Assembly (NCBI RefSeq): GCF_014529935.1
Contig: NZ_JACVFC010000001.1
Span: 1,612,001-1,676,000, forward strand
Reading direction: 5' to 3'
Length of the DNA stretch: 64,000 bases
Source: Chitinophaga qingshengii
Lineage (GTDB): Bacteria; Bacteroidota; Bacteroidia; Chitinophagales; Chitinophagaceae
The notes beneath the pieces were generated by a model, which saw nothing but the letters and a program-made list of their open reading frames with translations, was not told the origin of the DNA and searched no databases. Made by a program: the position numbers and the translations under genes. This document shows positions 1 through 9,114 of this stretch, piece after piece. Each line of letters starts with the position of its first letter. Position 1 is the first letter of the stretch.

Positions 1-1
1 C

Positions 2-1354
2 GGCGTTACCACCCAAAACCCGGTAGACGTGAACGATGACGGCTTCAGCGATGTACCCCGTGTACGGCAATATCTCCTGCATCCGCGTTTCTTCTGGTAT
101 CCCAACAATAACACCACCCTGGTAGCAGGCTACACCGGCACTATCGAAAAAAGGGAAGGGGGCGACATGCAGGTACTGAACGGGCATGGCGATAACGTAC
201 ACTCTTATACGGAAAGCAACAACAGCGAACGCCATAGCGCCGATCTGCAGTTCACCCGTAAAAACCTCGGCGGCGGTACCCTTACCGTAAAAGGCGTGGC
301 CAGTTTCTTCCACCTGGAAAATATAGCCGGTAACTTTCCTTTAAATGGCCGGCAAACCAACACCTACCTGGAAGCGGCTTACAACAAAAAAAGCGGCCGG
401 CATGACTGGGTAGTGGGACTTAACAATACCGGTGAAATCTACCGCCGCGCCAACGGCGACAGTACCCTGCTGGGCAACTACACCTATAATACCATGGGCG
501 CCTTCGCGCAGGACGGCTACCATTTCTCCGATAAAGTAATGGTGGAAGGCGGTCTCCGCGCCGATTACCACAATGTATTCGGCTGGTATGTGCTCCCCCG
601 CCTGGCGATGGTATACAAACCTATAGATGGTATGAGTCTGCGTCTCAGCGGTGGTACCGGTTATAAATCACCGGCTATCTTCTCTGCACAAACACAAACC
701 ATCGGCTACCGCAACCTCCTGCCACTGGCCGCCGGACTGAAATCCGAAAGAAGTGAAGGCCTGAACTTCGATGGCAACTACAACACCAACATTGGTAAAG
801 TAGAGGTGACCTTCAACCAGGCATTTTATTATACCCACATCAAAGATCCTATTCTGCCGGTAACCAGCGCTGCTGATCCGAATAAGATACTGCTGGACAA
901 TCAGCCGTATGCGGTAAACAGCCTGGGTACGGATACGTATATACGTTTAAAACTGGAAGCGCTGGAGTTATACCTCGGTTATAACCACACGGTATCCAAA
1001 TACACAGATGCAGCTTCCACGAAAGTGGCTTTTGCGCCGCAGGACAAGTTTGCAGCTACCCTCGCTTACGAGATAGAAGAAAAATGGCGCTTCGGTATCG
1101 AAAACAGCTGGATCGGCAACCAGTACATGGAAAACAATCAGAAAGCGCCCAATTACTGGTTCTGGGCCGCTATGATTTCCCGTAAACTGGGCGAACATGT
1201 AACCCTGGTACTGAACGGCGAAAACATCTTCGATGCCCGTCAGGGTAAACACATGCCGTTGTTCACCGGTCCTGTGAGCAATCCGCAGTTTGCGCAGTTG
1301 TGGGGCCCTATCGATGGACGTACCATCAACCTGTCGGTTAAATTCGATCTGTAA
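2..1354 (+). CDS. TonB-dependent outer-membrane receptor, C-terminal part (5' end outside window)
   Basis: The reading frame is open from base 2 and has no credible start inside the window, so the gene is truncated by the window edge. About 450 residues of an outer-membrane beta-barrel are visible: alternating aromatic strands, a TonB-receptor-like stretch (LRLSGGTGYKSPAIFS) and the C-terminal element ENIFDARQG followed by TINLSVKFDL, which resembles the last barrel strand recognised by the BAM machinery. Receptors of this family take up siderophores, vitamins or glycans at the expense of TonB/ExbBD energy; the substrate cannot be told because plug and N-terminus are missing. The next gene has its own promoter 30 bp after the stop, so the two are probably not one operon. 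Confidence 0.88.
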   Translation, partial: GVTTQNPVDVNDDGFSDVPRVRQYLLHPRFFWYPNNNTTLVAGYTGTIEKREGGDMQVLNGHGDNVHSYTESNNSERHSADLQFTRKNLGGGTLTVKGVASFFHLENIAGNFPLNGRQTNTYLEAAYNKKSGRHDWVVGLNNTGEIYRRANGDSTLLGNYTYNTMGAFAQDGYHFSDKVMVEGGLRADYHNVFGWYVLPRLAMVYKPIDGMSLRLSGGTGYKSPAIFSAQTQTIGYRNLLPLAAGLKSERSEGLNFDGNYNTNIGKVEVTFNQAFYYTHIKDPILPVTSAADPNKILLDNQPYAVNSLGTDTYIRLKLEALELYLGYNHTVSKYTDAASTKVAFAPQDKFAATLAYEIEEKWRFGIENSWIGNQYMENNQKAPNYWFWAAMISRKLGEHVTLVLNGENIFDARQGKHMPLFTGPVSNPQFAQLWGPIDGRTINLSVKFDL

Positions 1355-1385
1355 CAATTTCTGCTTTTTCTTTCAGGGAACGGCG

Positions 1386-1393
1386 TACCTTTG
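1386..1393 (+). promoter_or_regulatory. Bacteroidetes-type -7 box (TACCTTTG) for the LTA-synthase-like gene
   Basis: TACCTTTG fits the Bacteroidetes sigma-A -7 element TAnnTTTG and lies 19 nt before the ATG at 1413. No clear TTG -33 element is seen at the usual spacing. Confidence 0.5.
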
Positions 1394-1412
1394 CGGGCAC
1401 ATTTATACAGCA

Positions 1413-3362
1413 ATGAAATCTGCCAAAAATCGGTACGCCGTTCTTTTCGGTTTCGCCGGCCTATTCGTAGTACTGTCGTTTTTAGTACGTACCGCCTTGT
1501 TAATCTGGGCCTTCCCGCAAGCGGGCCTTCCCTTTACCGGTATCCTTTCCGTGTATGCAAAAGGTTTCGTGTACGATGTTGGCGTAGCCCTTTTCTTTAC
1601 CGTCGCCTACGGTCTTTACCTGTTGCTGTTGCCGCAAAGGCTCAACAACACGGTCTTTAACCGCGTATTTACCTTTACCGGTTTTTTCCTCGCGCTGATG
1701 ATCGTGATCTTCTCCTTCTTTGCCGAATTTACTTTCTGGGGAGAATACGCAGGCCGTTTCGACTTTATCGCAGTGGACTACCTTATTTATACGTACGAGG
1801 TAATCAGCAACATCAACCAGTCATATCCGCTGCCATTGCTCATTGGCGGCGTGATCCTGGGCACCGCCCTGCTTACCTGGTTATGCGCCCGCCGGGGTAT
1901 ATTCCGCAACAGTTTCCAATCCCGTACACCTTTTGCCAAAAGGTTAGTGATTTTTATACTCTTGCTGGGCGCCACAGCAGCACATGCTTTCCTGATCAGC
2001 AATGACTGGGCCGATAAAAGCAAAAACCGTTACCAGCAGGAACTTTCCAAAGCCGGCGTATATTCCTTTATATCCGCTTATTTGAACAATGAACTGGCTT
2101 ACGACAAATACTACCTCCAGGAAGACGAACACAAAGCCTTCGCTACCATGCGCCGGCTGCTGCAATCTTCCGATGCGGAGTACCTGGAAAACGGCCAGAG
2201 TATCTATCGTAATATTATCGATACTACGGCGGCGGTAAAACCTAATATTATTATGGTCACCATAGAGAGCTTCAGCGCCGACTTTATGACCCGCTTCGGT
2301 AATAAGGAACATATCACACCGGTACTTGACAGCATCGCTCAAAACGGTATTCTCTTTACCAATATGTACGCCACCGGCACCCGTACGGTAAGAGGTATGG
2401 AAGCGCTTACCCTCGCGGTACCACCTACACCGGGGCAGAGTATCGTTCGCCGTCACAATAACGAAAACCTTTTCTCCGCCGCTACGATCTTCCGGAAAAG
2501 TGGTTATGAAGCCACTTTCTTCTATGGAGGCGATGGTTACTTCGATAACATGAATAAATTCTTCGGCAACAATGGTTATGATATCACTGATCGCCTGCGC
2601 CATCGGCTGGTAGATGATAAGCTGGCAGGCAAACGGACTAATATCCCCGATAGCGCGGTACAGTTTGAAAATGCCTGGGGTGTTTGCGATGAAGATATTT
2701 ACAAAGCAGCCATTAAAAGTGCCGATGAGAAATTTGCCGCCGGCAAACCTTTCTATGATTTTATCATGACCACCTCCAATCACCGGCCCTTTACCTATCC
2801 TGGTGGTAAAATAGATATCCCTTCCGGTACCAGCCGCGAAGGCGCGGTGAAATACACCGATTACGCCATTGGCCGGTTCCTGAAAGCCATTCAGGACAAA
2901 CCCTGGTATAAAAACACGGTGATTATTTTTGTAGCCGACCACTGCGCCAGCAGCGCCGGTAAAAACGAAATTGAAGTCAGCAAATACCACATCCCCTGCA
3001 TTTTCTTCAATGTGCCTGATACTCCACCACAGGAGATACCGGTTATGTGTTCACAGATTGATATCTACCCTACCCTGCTGAAAATGTTGCACTGGTCGTA
3101 CCACACCAACTTCTATGGCAAAAATGTGCTCGACAGCAGCTATCAGCCACGGGCCATGGTGAGCACCTACCAGAAACTGGCCTACCTGGAACCAGGTAAA
3201 ATGGTGATTCTCAGTCCACAACAAAAAGCGCAATGCTTCACCTGGGACCCTGCCAAAAGCGAAGAACAACCCGCGCCAATGGACAGCGCACTGTTGTCAC
3301 ACAGCGTAGCTAATTATCAAACCGCCTATTCCCTGTTTAAAAACAATGGAATGAAGAAATAA
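1413..3362 (+). CDS. LTA synthase family protein (membrane-anchored sulfatase-fold enzyme)
   Basis: 649 residues from the ATG at 1413. The frame stays open upstream into the preceding receptor, but a start there would overlap that gene and precede the promoter. Roughly the first 190 residues form about five hydrophobic membrane segments; the rest is an extracytoplasmic alkaline-phosphatase/sulfatase fold. Candidate metal and catalytic residues match the LtaS pattern: E285 (VTIESFSADF), T325 (GTRTVRGME) as the likely nucleophile, and D509-H510 (IFVADHCASS). LtaS moves glycerol phosphate from phosphatidylglycerol; relatives in Gram-negatives add phosphoethanolamine or glycerol phosphate to lipids and glycans. 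Since this organism should lack lipoteichoic acid, modification of an envelope glycan or lipid is my inference. A strong hairpin follows the stop. Confidence 0.9.
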   Translation: MKSAKNRYAVLFGFAGLFVVLSFLVRTALLIWAFPQAGLPFTGILSVYAKGFVYDVGVALFFTVAYGLYLLLLPQRLNNTVFNRVFTFTGFFLALMIVIFSFFAEFTFWGEYAGRFDFIAVDYLIYTYEVISNINQSYPLPLLIGGVILGTALLTWLCARRGIFRNSFQSRTPFAKRLVIFILLLGATAAHAFLISNDWADKSKNRYQQELSKAGVYSFISAYLNNELAYDKYYLQEDEHKAFATMRRLLQSSDAEYLENGQSIYRNIIDTTAAVKPNIIMVTIESFSADFMTRFGNKEHITPVLDSIAQNGILFTNMYATGTRTVRGMEALTLAVPPTPGQSIVRRHNNENLFSAATIFRKSGYEATFFYGGDGYFDNMNKFFGNNGYDITDRLRHRLVDDKLAGKRTNIPDSAVQFENAWGVCDEDIYKAAIKSADEKFAAGKPFYDFIMTTSNHRPFTYPGGKIDIPSGTSREGAVKYTDYAIGRFLKAIQDKPWYKNTVIIFVADHCASSAGKNEIEVSKYHIPCIFFNVPDTPPQEIPVMCSQIDIYPTLLKMLHWSYHTNFYGKNVLDSSYQPRAMVSTYQKLAYLEPGKMVILSPQQKAQCFTWDPAKSEEQPAPMDSALLSHSVANYQTAYSLFKNNGMKK

Positions 3363-3397
3363 TAAGATATTGATCTGATGTTTTTTTGTAAATTTAT

Positions 3398-3425
3398 GGA
3401 GGGGATTGCTTTTGCAATCCCTTCC
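3398..3425 (+). terminator. Hairpin after the LTA-synthase-like gene, possible terminator
   Basis: A stem of about 12 bp (one G-U pair) with a TTTT loop centred on GGGATTGC-TTTT-GCAATCCC lies 36 nt after the stop. The downstream tract (GTTTGTTCC) is only moderately T-rich, so termination is likely but not certain. Confidence 0.5.
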
Positions 3426-3541
3426 GTTTGTTCCTGACCGTCGCCAGCTGTAGAAACGTTTTTTTTCAATATATAAAAGCATGCAACCTTTGCCGGACGC
3501 ATGCTGTGAATGTGCCAAAACCCTCTAAAACCTGATTGCTC

Positions 3542-6040
3542 ATGCTGGCAAGTCCCTTTTCTGGTAATAGTTCCAGAAACCTTCCTCCGGAAGACGGCAG
3601 TGATGAACAGACCGTTTTCCCACAGCAGAAAGCCCTCGATATTATATCCCGGCTGCATAACAGCTTTTTTGATCATAAGCCCACCCAGGTTTGCCAGGAA
3701 CTACTGCTGGAACTGATTACGCTCACCGGTAGTGAAGGCGGATTTATGGGAGCCATGGAAAAAGACTATCATGACCGGCCCCACCTGGAAGTACAGGCCA
3801 TTATCAATATTCACTGGCATAACAACGTACAGCAGTATTTCGGCGCCCGCCCCGAACGCGGACAACATTTCACCAACATGAACACCCTCTTTGGTAAAGT
3901 GTTGCTGGAAGGCGTACCGGTACTCAGTAATCACCCGGATGAAGACGAACCACAGTACCCGGCGGTATTCCGTAGTTTCCTGGGTATCCCGCTGCGCCAC
4001 CATGGCGAAACCATCGGTTTGATTGGTCTGATTAACAATCCCGCCGGTTACCAGCCCGACATTGTGTCCCTGCTGCAACCGGTGGCACTTACCTACGGCG
4101 CCTTGTTGCACTCCTACCGGCTACGCTCCGGTAAAGAAAGCCTGGAATTGACCAATCAGCAACTGTTCACCGAACTGCATACCCTTACTTCTTCTCTTGA
4201 TGATATTGTTTTTGAGGTAGATGAACGCCTGATATGTACCCGCATCTGGTGTAACCAGCAACACCTGCTCTTTTTTCCGGAAGAAGAAATAATAGGCAGA
4301 TGTATTACCAACCTGATAGGTGAACATGCGCAGGCTTTCCGGCAGTTGGCCGATACCCTGCTCCGGACCGGAGAATCACAGTACTATGAATATGCCGACA
4401 TCCGGCAGGAAATGCCTTACTGGTATGCCCTGAAAATGCGGCTCATGCCGGCGAGCGTCAGCTCACCCCGGCGTATCCTGTTGTTTATACAAAATATTAC
4501 AGAACGTAAAAGGAATGAACTGGAGCTGCGGCAACTCAATGCCGACTATGCCCGGAACATCCAGATACTCGATATCACCCAGCAGATGGCCCACATCGGT
4601 GGCTGGGAATTCAGTCTCGTTACCGGACAGGTGTTCTGGACCAAACAGGTATACGCCCTGCGTGAAGTCCCGGAAAACTTCACCCCCATTTATAACGACC
4701 TGGTATTTTATCATCCGGAAGATAAACACCTGCTGGAAACGGCACAACGCGAACTGCTGCAACAGCATCAGCCCTATTGTGTAGACCTGCGGCATATTTC
4801 CGCCAAAGGCACCGTCAAATGGGTGCGGACCTCCGGTATTCCGGTATTTACCAATGACCGGGTAACCGGCTTCCGGGGTATTATCATGGATATTGACCAG
4901 CAGAAAAAAGCGGAAATGGAACTGGAAAATGCAGCCAGAAGCCGCAGTGAATTTCTCTCCATCATGAGCCATGAAATACGGACACCGCTCAATGCCATCA
5001 TCGGTATTTCCGGTATCCTGCAAGACCAGCCCGGCGCCCAACATCCGGACCTGTTACAGAGCCTGCATTTTTCTGCCAACCACCTGCTGGGCCTTGTCAA
5101 CGATATCCTCGATCTCAGTAAAATTGAAGCCGGCAAAGTAGCGCTGGAATGTACCACGGTAGACCTGCACGATCTGATACACGGCATCGCAGGCAATTAT
5201 CAGCCTTTGGCCGCTGCTAAAGGCCTGGACCTGCATACCCGCATCGATCCTAATATACCGCAGCTGGTACTGGGCGATGCCGTGCGCCTCGGGCAAATAC
5301 TCAACAACCTCGTCAACAATGCGGTGAAGTTCACCCATGAAGGACATATCAGCCTGGAACTGATACTGGAGAAGGCCGGCGGTACCTATGCCACCATTGG
5401 TTTCCGGATCACGGACACCGGCATCGGTATCCCACCGCATCTGCAAGCCCATATCTTCGATACATTCGTACAGGGCGATTCCGCCAATACGCGGGAACAT
5501 GGCGGCACCGGGCTGGGACTGTCCATCACCCGCAAACTGGTGGAGCTGATGAACAGCCGGATAACGGTCGTCAGCGAACCACAAAAGGGAACTACTTTCC
5601 AGTTCTCCGTCGATTTTCGTATACCCACTACCGGTACCAGTCCGATAACGCAACAGGCGATTGATCCGGCCAATATGCTTCCAGGCATGCGGATGCTTAT
5701 CGTGGAAGACAATAAAATCAACCGGCAGGTGATGCAGCTGCAACTCAATAAAACCGGTGCGGAAGTAACGCTGGCGACCAACGGACGCGAAGCCGTCGAA
5801 AAAATGAAGGACCAAACCTTCGACGGTATCATGCTGGATCTGCACATGCCCGAAATGAACGGCTTTGAAACCATTCCATACATACGCAACCTGCAGCCCC
5901 ATGCTTTTATCGTAGTGCTCACCGCCGATATTATGCCCGATGCAATGGAACAGCTGCAACAGCTGGAGGTAAAGGATATGCTGGCAAAACCCTACAAGGC
6001 GGAAGACCTCTACCGGATACTCCACAGGTATAAAAGATGA
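3542..6040 (+). CDS. Hybrid sensor histidine kinase: GAF-PAS-PAS-HisKA-HATPase-receiver
   Basis: 832 residues from the ATG at 3542; a TTG two codons earlier is possible. No signal peptide or membrane segment is seen, so it should be a cytoplasmic sensor. Order: GAF domain (about 30-195), PAS (about 205-330, LDDIVFEVDERL), PAS/PAC (about 340-460, IGGWEFSLVTG), HisKA with phospho-acceptor H477 (IMSHEIRTPLN), HATPase with ITDTGIGIP and GGTGLGLSI, and a C-terminal receiver (about 715-832) with IVEDNKIN, phospho-acceptor D766 (MLDLHMPEMNG) and the conserved Lys in MLAKPYK. It autophosphorylates and passes phosphate to its own receiver, which needs an Hpt partner for onward relay; neither Hpt nor output regulator is adjacent. 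The signal is unknown. Confidence 0.95.
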   Translation: MLASPFSGNSSRNLPPEDGSDEQTVFPQQKALDIISRLHNSFFDHKPTQVCQELLLELITLTGSEGGFMGAMEKDYHDRPHLEVQAIINIHWHNNVQQYFGARPERGQHFTNMNTLFGKVLLEGVPVLSNHPDEDEPQYPAVFRSFLGIPLRHHGETIGLIGLINNPAGYQPDIVSLLQPVALTYGALLHSYRLRSGKESLELTNQQLFTELHTLTSSLDDIVFEVDERLICTRIWCNQQHLLFFPEEEIIGRCITNLIGEHAQAFRQLADTLLRTGESQYYEYADIRQEMPYWYALKMRLMPASVSSPRRILLFIQNITERKRNELELRQLNADYARNIQILDITQQMAHIGGWEFSLVTGQVFWTKQVYALREVPENFTPIYNDLVFYHPEDKHLLETAQRELLQQHQPYCVDLRHISAKGTVKWVRTSGIPVFTNDRVTGFRGIIMDIDQQKKAEMELENAARSRSEFLSIMSHEIRTPLNAIIGISGILQDQPGAQHPDLLQSLHFSANHLLGLVNDILDLSKIEAGKVALECTTVDLHDLIHGIAGNYQPLAAAKGLDLHTRIDPNIPQLVLGDAVRLGQILNNLVNNAVKFTHEGHISLELILEKAGGTYATIGFRITDTGIGIPPHLQAHIFDTFVQGDSANTREHGGTGLGLSITRKLVELMNSRITVVSEPQKGTTFQFSVDFRIPTTGTSPITQQAIDPANMLPGMRMLIVEDNKINRQVMQLQLNKTGAEVTLATNGREAVEKMKDQTFDGIMLDLHMPEMNGFETIPYIRNLQPHAFIVVLTADIMPDAMEQLQQLEVKDMLAKPYKAEDLYRILHRYKR

Positions 6041-6046
6041 ATTACC

Positions 6047-6054
6047 TACATTTG
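6047..6054 (+). promoter_or_regulatory. -7 box (TACATTTG) four bases before bioA ATG; predicts leaderless mRNA
   Basis: TACATTTG matches TAnnTTTG. Only CTGC separates it from the bioA ATG at 6059. If transcription starts about five bases after the final G of the box, as the name -7 box implies, the transcript begins at the A of ATG. Confidence 0.5.
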
Positions 6055-6058
6055 CTGC

Positions 6059-7345
6059 ATGTCGACAACAAAAGGAAACCTGTCGGCCAGAGACCTCGGG
6101 GTGATCTGGCATCCATATACCCAGATGCAGACCGCTCCTGCGCCTATTGGCATCGTACGCGGCGAAGGCGCCTGCCTGTACGATGAAGACAACAACGAAT
6201 ACATCGATGCCACCTCCAGCTGGTGGGTAAACATACACGGGCATGCCCATCCGCATATTGCACAACAACTGGCGGCACAGGCCCTGCAACTGCAACACTG
6301 CATCTTTGCGGGATATACACATCCGCCGGCAGTGAACCTGGCGGAAAGACTACTGCCCCTGCTGCCCGGCCAGCAGCGCCGCGTGTTCTATTCCGACAAC
6401 GGTTCCACCGCCGTGGAAGTAGCCATCAAAATGGCGTTGCAATACTGGCATAACAAAGGACAGCGCCGGAATAAAATCCTTGCCTTTAAAAACGCCTACC
6501 ATGGCGATACCTTCGGCGCTATGAGCGTCAGTGGCCGCAGTGTGTTCACCCGTGTGTTCGATGATTTTCTTTTTGAAGTGCATTTCCTGGATGTGCCTTC
6601 GAAAGACAATGTGGCAGATATTATCGCCACCATCGAAGCGACTGAGCAGGTCGCCGCGTTTATTTTCGAACCGCTGTTACAAGGCTCCGGCGGCATGGTC
6701 ATGTACGACATCCCTGGTTTTGAGCAGCTGCTGCAATATTGCCGGCAACAACAGATCCTGCTGATAGCAGATGAAGTAATGACCGGTTTCGGCAGGACCG
6801 GCAAAAACTTCGCGATGGAATACCTGCAAACAGCGCCGGATATGGTATGCCTTTCCAAAGGCCTTACCGGCGGCAGTATGGCATTGGGTATCACTACCTG
6901 CACCAGCGATATTTATGACGCTTTTCTCTCCGCAGATAAACTGAAAACCTTGTTCCATGGTCATTCCTTTACCGCCAATCCGCTGGCCTGTACCGTAGCG
7001 CTGGCCAGCCTGGACCTGTTTGAGGACCCGGCCTGCGCGCTCAACCGGCAACGGATACACGAAAATCACCAGCGTTTCCTGCAGGAGCTGAAACAAATAG
7101 GCATCATTAAAAACGCCAGGCTGCTGGGTACTATCCTGGCCTTCGAATTGGTGACAGATAACGCTGACGGCTATACGAACAACCTGGCGGATTATCTGCA
7201 TCGTTTTTTCCGAAGCAAACGCATCATGCTCCGGCCGTTGGGTAACACCTTGTATATCCTGCCACCGTATTGTATTACAGACGAACAATTAGCAGCCGTA
7301 TATGACAGCATCCGCGCACTGGTGCTGTCACTTCAACCGGCATAA
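6059..7345 (+). CDS. bioA: Adenosylmethionine-8-amino-7-oxononanoate aminotransferase
   Basis: 428 residues, the usual length for BioA. It converts KAPA to 7,8-diaminopelargonate in biotin synthesis, using S-adenosylmethionine as amino donor and PLP as cofactor. Family signatures: N-terminal VIWHPYTQMQTAP, SSWWVNIHGHAHP, YSDNGSTAVEVA, the PLP-binding Asp in IADEVMTGFGRTG, and the Schiff-base lysine K267 in CLSKGLTGG. The tryptophan-rich start and GHSFTANPLAC distinguish it from ornithine and GABA aminotransferases. Biotin genes do not flank it; the only other biotin-like gene in the window is the distant BioF-like one at 55 kb. A bidirectional terminator follows directly. Confidence 0.95.
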   Translation: MSTTKGNLSARDLGVIWHPYTQMQTAPAPIGIVRGEGACLYDEDNNEYIDATSSWWVNIHGHAHPHIAQQLAAQALQLQHCIFAGYTHPPAVNLAERLLPLLPGQQRRVFYSDNGSTAVEVAIKMALQYWHNKGQRRNKILAFKNAYHGDTFGAMSVSGRSVFTRVFDDFLFEVHFLDVPSKDNVADIIATIEATEQVAAFIFEPLLQGSGGMVMYDIPGFEQLLQYCRQQQILLIADEVMTGFGRTGKNFAMEYLQTAPDMVCLSKGLTGGSMALGITTCTSDIYDAFLSADKLKTLFHGHSFTANPLACTVALASLDLFEDPACALNRQRIHENHQRFLQELKQIGIIKNARLLGTILAFELVTDNADGYTNNLADYLHRFFRSKRIMLRPLGNTLYILPPYCITDEQLAAVYDSIRALVLSLQPA

Positions 7346-7382
7346 AAAAAGCGGCGAAGCATATGCTTCGCCGCTTTTTTTA
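7344..7382. terminator. Bidirectional intrinsic terminator between bioA and the DUF2911 gene
   Basis: A 12-bp perfect inverted repeat (GCGGCGAAGCAT / ATGCTTCGCCGC, 7351-7374) has seven A's on its left and eight T's on its right. It therefore gives a stem plus U-tract on both strands, serving the converging genes bioA and the minus-strand gene ending at 7397. Confidence 0.9.
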
Positions 7383-7396
7383 TCCTTCAAAAGAAA

Positions 7397-7891
7397 TCAC
7401 TTCACGGGAACAGATACTTTGGTATCATCCCATTCAAACACTACTGCGTTGCCTGGCAGGGTGAAAGTCAGTTTCTCTACCGGTGTTTTCAGCGTTTCGC
7501 GGGGTACTTTCACAGATACCACGTCTTCGCCTTTGTTTTTTTCGTAATCGTAGGCGCCCCATTGTCCCAGTTTACCATTCAGGATAACGGTCCATGTTTT
7601 GGCATCGGGGATGCTAAAGAACGTGTAGGTGCCGGCTTTTACAGGTTTTCCACCAAATACCACATCTTTTTTGAAAGTGATTTCAGTAGCTTCATCAGCA
7701 CCGGTGCGCCACACTTTTCCCCATGGCTCCAGGGTACCGAAGATCACCCTTCCTTTTTTGGATGGCTGACCGTATACTACTTTAATGTCCTTACTGTCTG
7801 CGGTTACATGCGGGCTTTTTCTGGCTTTCTCCTGAGCAAAACCGAAGGTGGCGGCCATACAGAAAAAAGTAGCCAATAAAAGGTGTTTCAT
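7397..7891 (-). CDS. DUF2911 domain secreted protein
   Basis: 164 residues. The first 19 or so (MKHLLLATFFCMAATFGFAQ) form a signal peptide ending at the common Bacteroidetes cleavage context AQ. The rest is a single DUF2911 domain, with the conserved stretches VVYGQPSKKGR, PWGKVWRTGADEAT and GTYTFFSIP. The family is widespread in Bacteroidetes and of unknown function; the fold is probably beta-rich and periplasmic. It appears monocistronic: 108 bp separate it from the next minus-strand gene upstream, and a shared terminator follows. Confidence 0.9.
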   Translation of the reverse strand: MKHLLLATFFCMAATFGFAQEKARKSPHVTADSKDIKVVYGQPSKKGRVIFGTLEPWGKVWRTGADEATEITFKKDVVFGGKPVKAGTYTFFSIPDAKTWTVILNGKLGQWGAYDYEKNKGEDVVSVKVPRETLKTPVEKLTFTLPGNAVVFEWDDTKVSVPVK

Positions 7892-7999
7892 TGAAGCTAT
7901 AGTTTTTGTGTTGAGGAATGAAGTAATACAACAATTTAGAACTAATAATCCGCTTCCACCGGTATTATTGGATAAATGGCAAAATAACTAAATATCTGA

Positions 8000-8530
8000 T
8001 CAACGATGTACACAGAGGCTATCCAGCCGGTCGAGACCGTTGTTCATAACAGGGCCATAGATACGGTCTGCCAGGAATCCCCGGAGTTTCCACCACGGCG
8101 CCAGGCCGAGTTTGATTTCCATATGCCAGAAAACAGCGGTGCCTTTTCCATCAGCGCTGGGTTTCATTTCAAAACCAGCTTTTACCGGAGGCATATTTTT
8201 TATATCCATTGTATAATGCACGCCCTTATCCGGCTCACTGTCAATAATGGTGACTTTACCGCTGTTGAGTTGTCCTTCCCAGGAATAATAAGCGCCGGTA
8301 CCGGCGGACTGTGCAGCGTATACCAGCCGGGCGGTAGTATCCGGCCGGCTCCAGGGGTTCCATTTTTCCCAGGCTTTGAGATTATTGACCTGCGCATATA
8401 CAGAATCGATGGGCGCCATGATCACCCCGGTACGTTCTACCACAGCGGTAGACGGGAACATCAGCGACAACAGAAATACAAAAATACCCAGTACAACGAT
8501 GCTGATGCCTAACAATTTAAAAAGACGCAT
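8000..8530 (-). CDS. SRPBCC family protein with N-terminal membrane anchor (second of two)
   Basis: 176 residues. Residues about 5-27 are one hydrophobic segment (LLGISIVVLGIFVFLLSLMF). The remainder resembles the SRPBCC / polyketide-cyclase helix-grip fold: APIDSVYAQVNNLKAWEKWNPW, then GTGAYYSWEG. Such domains bind hydrophobic ligands in a central cavity; no enzyme activity can be assigned. It starts 8 bp after the stop of a paralogue with the same layout (8539-9072), and both follow an ABC permease, so the three are likely one transcript. Confidence 0.85.
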   Translation of the reverse strand: MRLFKLLGISIVVLGIFVFLLSLMFPSTAVVERTGVIMAPIDSVYAQVNNLKAWEKWNPWSRPDTTARLVYAAQSAGTGAYYSWEGQLNSGKVTIIDSEPDKGVHYTMDIKNMPPVKAGFEMKPSADGKGTAVFWHMEIKLGLAPWWKLRGFLADRIYGPVMNNGLDRLDSLCVHR

Positions 8531-8538
8531 AATGCTGA

Positions 8539-9072
8539 TTAATTACGAACTACTAACCGTTTTATTCCTTCCAGTCCTTTCTCAAAGTCCCGGCCTACCC
8601 ACTTATCCATCATCAGTCCCATCACCTTACGCAATGGATGCTGTCCAAGATTACAGGTCATGCTCCAGCTTACCAGGGTACCTTCGCTGACGGGGTCCAG
8701 CCGGAAACTTCCTTTGGCAATACCCATCCGCATGAAATCGGTATCGGTGGCAATATATTGTTCCGGCCGCGATTCGGTGATGGTCATATGTCCGTTACCG
8801 ATATTACGGTTGTGGCTTTTCCAGCTGTAGCCGGCGCCGGCGCCGCTATCTTTTTCCCCATAGGTAATAGCGATATCCGGGTCCAGATCTTTCCAGGGCG
8901 ACCACAACTCCCAGTTGCGGACCACATTGATTAACGGGAATATCTTTGCTGCCGGCGCAGGAATCATGAGCGAACGCTCCACTTTAACCACAGGGGGAAG
9001 AAATAAGCTGAATATGAAAAGCCCCAATACCAGGACGATCAACGCCCCCAGGAGAATAAAAAAGGCCTGCAT
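8539..9072 (-). CDS. SRPBCC family protein with N-terminal membrane anchor (first of two)
   Basis: 177 residues. A hydrophobic N-terminal segment (about 4-26) is followed by an SRPBCC domain: SLMIPAPAAKIFPLINVVRNWELWSPW, GAGAGYSWKSHN, and a C-terminal amphipathic helix. Its layout matches the neighbouring 8000-8530 product (anchor, then the W-PW motif), which points to tandem duplication followed by divergence. It lies 42 bp downstream of the ABC permease gene. Ligand and role are unknown. Confidence 0.85.
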   Translation of the reverse strand: MQAFFILLGALIVLVLGLFIFSLFLPPVVKVERSLMIPAPAAKIFPLINVVRNWELWSPWKDLDPDIAITYGEKDSGAGAGYSWKSHNRNIGNGHMTITESRPEQYIATDTDFMRMGIAKGSFRLDPVSEGTLVSWSMTCNLGQHPLRKVMGLMMDKWVGRDFEKGLEGIKRLVVRN

Positions 9073-9114
9073 GTAGCTGATTTTAGGTAAACCAAAGCTA
9101 ATAAAAAAACCCAG

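Noticed and set aside
1944-2990. Long open frame (348 codons) on the minus strand inside the LTA-synthase-like gene
   Set aside because: It is antisense to a gene with clear catalytic motifs, has no family resemblance and no promoter.
5054-6322. 422-codon minus-strand frame spanning the kinase end and the bioA start
   Set aside because: It overlaps two well-supported genes and reads as a codon-bias shadow.
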